NCBI GenBank assembly: GCA_035252155.1
Contig: DATFDL010000203.1
Coordinates: forward strand, 1-7,839
Length of the DNA stretch: 7,839 nt
Direction: 5' to 3'
DNA from: JAICLL01 sp035252155
GTDB lineage: Bacteria; Planctomycetota; Planctomycetia; Pirellulales; JAICIG01
Shown one piece after another: positions 5,567 through 7,839 of this stretch. Numbering within the stretch: the stretch's first letter is position 1; each line of letters starts with the position of its first letter. The notes beneath the pieces were generated by a model. It saw only the letters and a program-made list of their open reading frames with translations, made no database searches and was not told the origin of the DNA. The position numbers and the translations under genes were made by a program.

Positions 5567-6819
5567 GTCAGATTCTCAATCAAACGGACCAGCGGCATGA
5601 ACAACCCAACGACAATGAACATCACCACCACGCCAAGCGCCAAGATCATGGCGGGCACCAGCAATTGCAACCAGCCCAGCAGGCGCGTGGAGACACGCCG
5701 TTCGATGCTGTCGGCCACTTCGCGCAAGGCCCAGGGCAAGTTGCCCACCCGCTCGGCACTGTCCAAAAATACCGCGTCGGCGGCGCGGAGCAAACCGTGG
5801 TGACGCAGGCTGTCTTGCCACGGACAACCCAGCATCAGCTCGTTCATCGCCCGTTGCAGCCGAACGCGAATGGGCGTTGAGGGATAATATTCGGCCAAGG
5901 CCGAAAAGGCCGGCAGCAGTGATTGGTTGCTCTCGGCCGCGGCGGCCAGCGCTCGCAAAACGACGGCCGACTCGAGCCGCCGTGCAATGACTCCCAACGG
6001 CGGCGGCAGCCAAACGCCTAATCCCGTCAGTCGCAGCACGGTGAGATAGGCCAGCGCCAACAGCAGCAAGGCCGGCATCGCCCACCAAAAATAGACGAAC
6101 CAATCGCTCACGCGAATCAGCGCGAGCGTGAGGGCCGGCAGTTCGGCATCGAAATCGTCGAAGATTTTATTGAAGGCCGGAATAATCTTCAGCATCACAA
6201 AACTAAAAATTCCACTGCCGGTGAGCGTCAATGAGCCGAAATACCAGAGCGCCGCCGAGACCTTCATGAAGGCGGGCCGCGAGGCGGGCTGCCGCGTGGT
6301 TTCGTCGAGCGCGGCGACCAGGTTTCCCGACCGCGCGCCGGCTTCGATCATCGCCAAGGCACGGCGCGGCACGAGCCACCCCACGTGGCGCAGCGCGTCG
6401 GGCAGCGGCACACCCGACTCCAAGAGCTTGGCCAGCCAACTACAACGCCAACTGAACCAGGCGATCCACTCGCGCGAAAAACCATTGACGGCCGGGGCCA
6501 ACGGCACCCATCGGCGCGCGGCGGCGGCCATCACCGCCAGCAGCGAAGCCTGCCGGCGCCGCCAAAAGCGGAATGCCGCGAAGACGAGCACGGCCGCCAG
6601 CGCCACGAGAAATACAGGAAGCAGCCAGTTGAGAAAGAGCACGCACGCCTCGGCGACGCCGATCAGAATCATCACGCGCCCCACCACCGTCATTGCCAGG
6701 TGCAGCGGATCGCGCCCTTCGTGGCGGCGGTCGCTATAGAACAGGTTGAGCGACGCCAGCACAGCCATGCCCAAAAGCATCAGGCCGGGACAGCTCTGCA
6801 CGGAGATCAAGACGTTCAT
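5563..6819 (-). CDS. GspF-like inner-membrane platform protein with extra N-terminal membrane helices
   Basis: A 418-residue polytopic protein of the type II secretion F family (GspF/PilC). The two repeated domains are visible: 'WLAKLLESGVPLPDALRHVG' with 'AMIEAGARSGNLVAALDE' (about 128-173), and 'FLDSAERVGNLPWALREVADSIERR' (about 351-375). They are separated by membrane segments near 190-212 and 240-262, with a last helix near 382-411. The periplasm-side 'FNKIFDDFDAELPALT' is typical of the family. GspF connects the cytoplasmic assembly ATPase to the growing pseudopilus. The N-terminal 90 residues carry two or three further hydrophobic segments (about 9-27, 42-60, 62-86) not found in standard GspF. 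It starts nine bases after the stop of the upstream GspF-like gene. Two unequal GspF proteins in tandem could form a heteromeric platform; that is inference. Confidence 0.9.
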   Translation of the reverse strand: MNVLISVQSCPGLMLLGMAVLASLNLFYSDRRHEGRDPLHLAMTVVGRVMILIGVAEACVLFLNWLLPVFLVALAAVLVFAAFRFWRRRQASLLAVMAAAARRWVPLAPAVNGFSREWIAWFSWRCSWLAKLLESGVPLPDALRHVGWLVPRRALAMIEAGARSGNLVAALDETTRQPASRPAFMKVSAALWYFGSLTLTGSGIFSFVMLKIIPAFNKIFDDFDAELPALTLALIRVSDWFVYFWWAMPALLLLALAYLTVLRLTGLGVWLPPPLGVIARRLESAVVLRALAAAAESNQSLLPAFSALAEYYPSTPIRVRLQRAMNELMLGCPWQDSLRHHGLLRAADAVFLDSAERVGNLPWALREVADSIERRVSTRLLGWLQLLVPAMILALGVVVMFIVVGLFMPLVRLIENLT

Positions 6820-6828
6820 CAGCGGCGC

Positions 6829-7839
6829 TCAACTGAGTTTTTCGATGAGACCTACCATCGGCAGGATGATCGACGCGACGAGGAACAGCGCTCCCCACAG
6901 CACAAACAGAAACGTCAACGGCGGCAAGACCGTCCGCAGCAACGCCAACTGCGCCTCGAGCCGCCCCTCGAACATTTCGGCGGCGACGCGGAGCGATTCG
7001 CACAGCGCCGTCCGCGATTCGCCGCCGACAGTCTGCTCGCTCCAGCGGAGCATTTCGGCCAGGCTTTCGGGGAACGCCCGTAGCGAGGCCAGTGAGTCGC
7101 TCAATGCCCAGCCGGCCTCGACCCGCACCGCCGCCGCCTGCGCGGCGTATTCCAGGGTGCGATCGTGGCAGCCACTCGCCGCCATGCGGAGGGCCGCGGG
7201 CAACGGCAGCTCACTTTCGACCAGCAAAGCGAGCAATCGCGCGAACCGCGCCAGCGATGCCCAACGCAGAATCGGCCCCAGCACCGGCGCGGCGAGCAGG
7301 ATGGTGCGCAAGTCGGGCACCCGCATTGCCAGCACAATCAGCAGCCAAGCGCCAAGGACGACTGCCAAATTGCCCACGACCACCCACGTGCCGGCCGACG
7401 AGTATTCGATCAAGAGCCGCGTCGAGGTGGGAAGATCGGCGTCGAAATCTTTGTAAACTGCGGCGAAGCCCGGCACGATCGCGGCGGCGAAAAATGCGAA
7501 CAGGCCCGACATCAAGCCGACGAGTACGGCCGGGTAGCTCAGGGCCAGGCGAATGCGGCGATGGACGTCGTCGGCGTGGCGCTCGACGGCCACGAACTCT
7601 TCGAGCACGCGGCCGAGCGCGGCCGAACGCAGACCCGCGGCCACCAGCGCCTGCAAGTGTGCCGGCGTGCGGCGGTCGTCTAGCGCCCGCTCAAGGTTCT
7701 CGCCCCGCCGCAGTTGATCGGCCAGTCGGTCGAGCGCCCTGGCGGTCGGCCCGCGGGGCAACTCGCGGGCGGCGGCCGTCAGACCTTCTTCGATCGGCAG
7801 CCCGGCATTGACCAACGACGAGATCGTCGTGGCCAAATC
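6829..7839 (-). CDS. GspF-like inner-membrane platform protein, 5' end outside window
   Basis: 336 residues are visible; the frame is open to the window edge. The fragment starts within the first F domain ('LVNAGLPIEEGLTAAA') and contains 'RIRLALSYPAVLVGLMSG', membrane segments at about 101-122, 151-173 and 304-331, the 'VPGFAAVYKDFDADLPTST' loop, and a second F domain with 'RLLALLVESELPLPAALRMAASG'. Only a short N-terminal stretch is probably missing. It is a conventional GspF/PilC compared with its downstream paralogue, sharing the KDFDADLP / DDFDAELP loop. Such genes usually follow the assembly ATPase gene (GspE/PilB), which may therefore lie just to the right of the window. The start cannot be given. 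Confidence 0.92.
   Translation of the reverse strand, partial: DLATTISSLVNAGLPIEEGLTAAARELPRGPTARALDRLADQLRRGENLERALDDRRTPAHLQALVAAGLRSAALGRVLEEFVAVERHADDVHRRIRLALSYPAVLVGLMSGLFAFFAAAIVPGFAAVYKDFDADLPTSTRLLIEYSSAGTWVVVGNLAVVLGAWLLIVLAMRVPDLRTILLAAPVLGPILRWASLARFARLLALLVESELPLPAALRMAASGCHDRTLEYAAQAAAVRVEAGWALSDSLASLRAFPESLAEMLRWSEQTVGGESRTALCESLRVAAEMFEGRLEAQLALLRTVLPPLTFLFVLWGALFLVASIILPMVGLIEKLS

Noticed and set aside
6128..7083. Plus-strand open frames opposite the GspF genes
   Set aside because: Their Arg/Gln/Ser-rich composition is that of antisense shadows of well-supported membrane proteins.

Overview
The window looks like part of a planctomycete chromosome, most likely a Pirellulales-type member of Planctomycetota. 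The reasons are two adjacent DUF1559 / H-X9-DG pseudopilins (a family hugely expanded in this phylum), high GC content, and a small four-helix membrane protein of the 'YSLASLFLLVTT' kind common there. The phylum is an inference from gene content; no rRNA or other marker gene is present.

Layout. Positions 1-1077 (+) hold the C-terminal third of an RND (HAE1/AcrB-type) efflux permease, cut by the left edge. It converges on a long minus-strand operon. The boundary between them (1069-1162) is a compact palindromic element made of four hairpins inside a 29-bp imperfect inverted repeat. From right to left, the minus-strand operon encodes a GspF-like inner-membrane platform protein (6829-7839, cut by the right edge), a second divergent GspF-like protein (5563-6819), a GspI-like minor pseudopilin (5156-5566), a GspJ-like minor pseudopilin (4308-5159), a short GspK/PilX-like protein (3895-4311), two tandem DUF1559 pseudopilins (2792-3898 and 1603-2808) and a small membrane protein (1164-1616). 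Every junction from the second GspF onward overlaps: four are 4-bp ATGA overlaps, and the last two are 17 and 14 bp. This indicates one translationally coupled operon. Together the genes would build a type II secretion-like or type IV pilus-like pseudopilus. The ATPase and prepilin peptidase are not in the window, and the two DUF1559 proteins are the obvious candidates for the main fibre subunits.

The most unusual feature is repeat DNA placed between the start codons and the class III (prepilin) signal sites of three of these genes. Two 119-bp copies of a palindromic element (2634-2752 and 3754-3872) and one half copy (about 4897-4930) are all read in the same frame just upstream of the FTL[IV]E site. 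In both DUF1559 genes there is no ATG, GTG or TTG in frame between the element and the prepilin site. A well-placed ribosome binding site and an overlapping ATG lie upstream of the element. The proteins therefore appear to be made with 74-99-residue Arg/Pro-rich leaders encoded by the repeats, to be removed by the prepilin peptidase. The alternative is that repeat insertion or a frameshift has damaged the starts.
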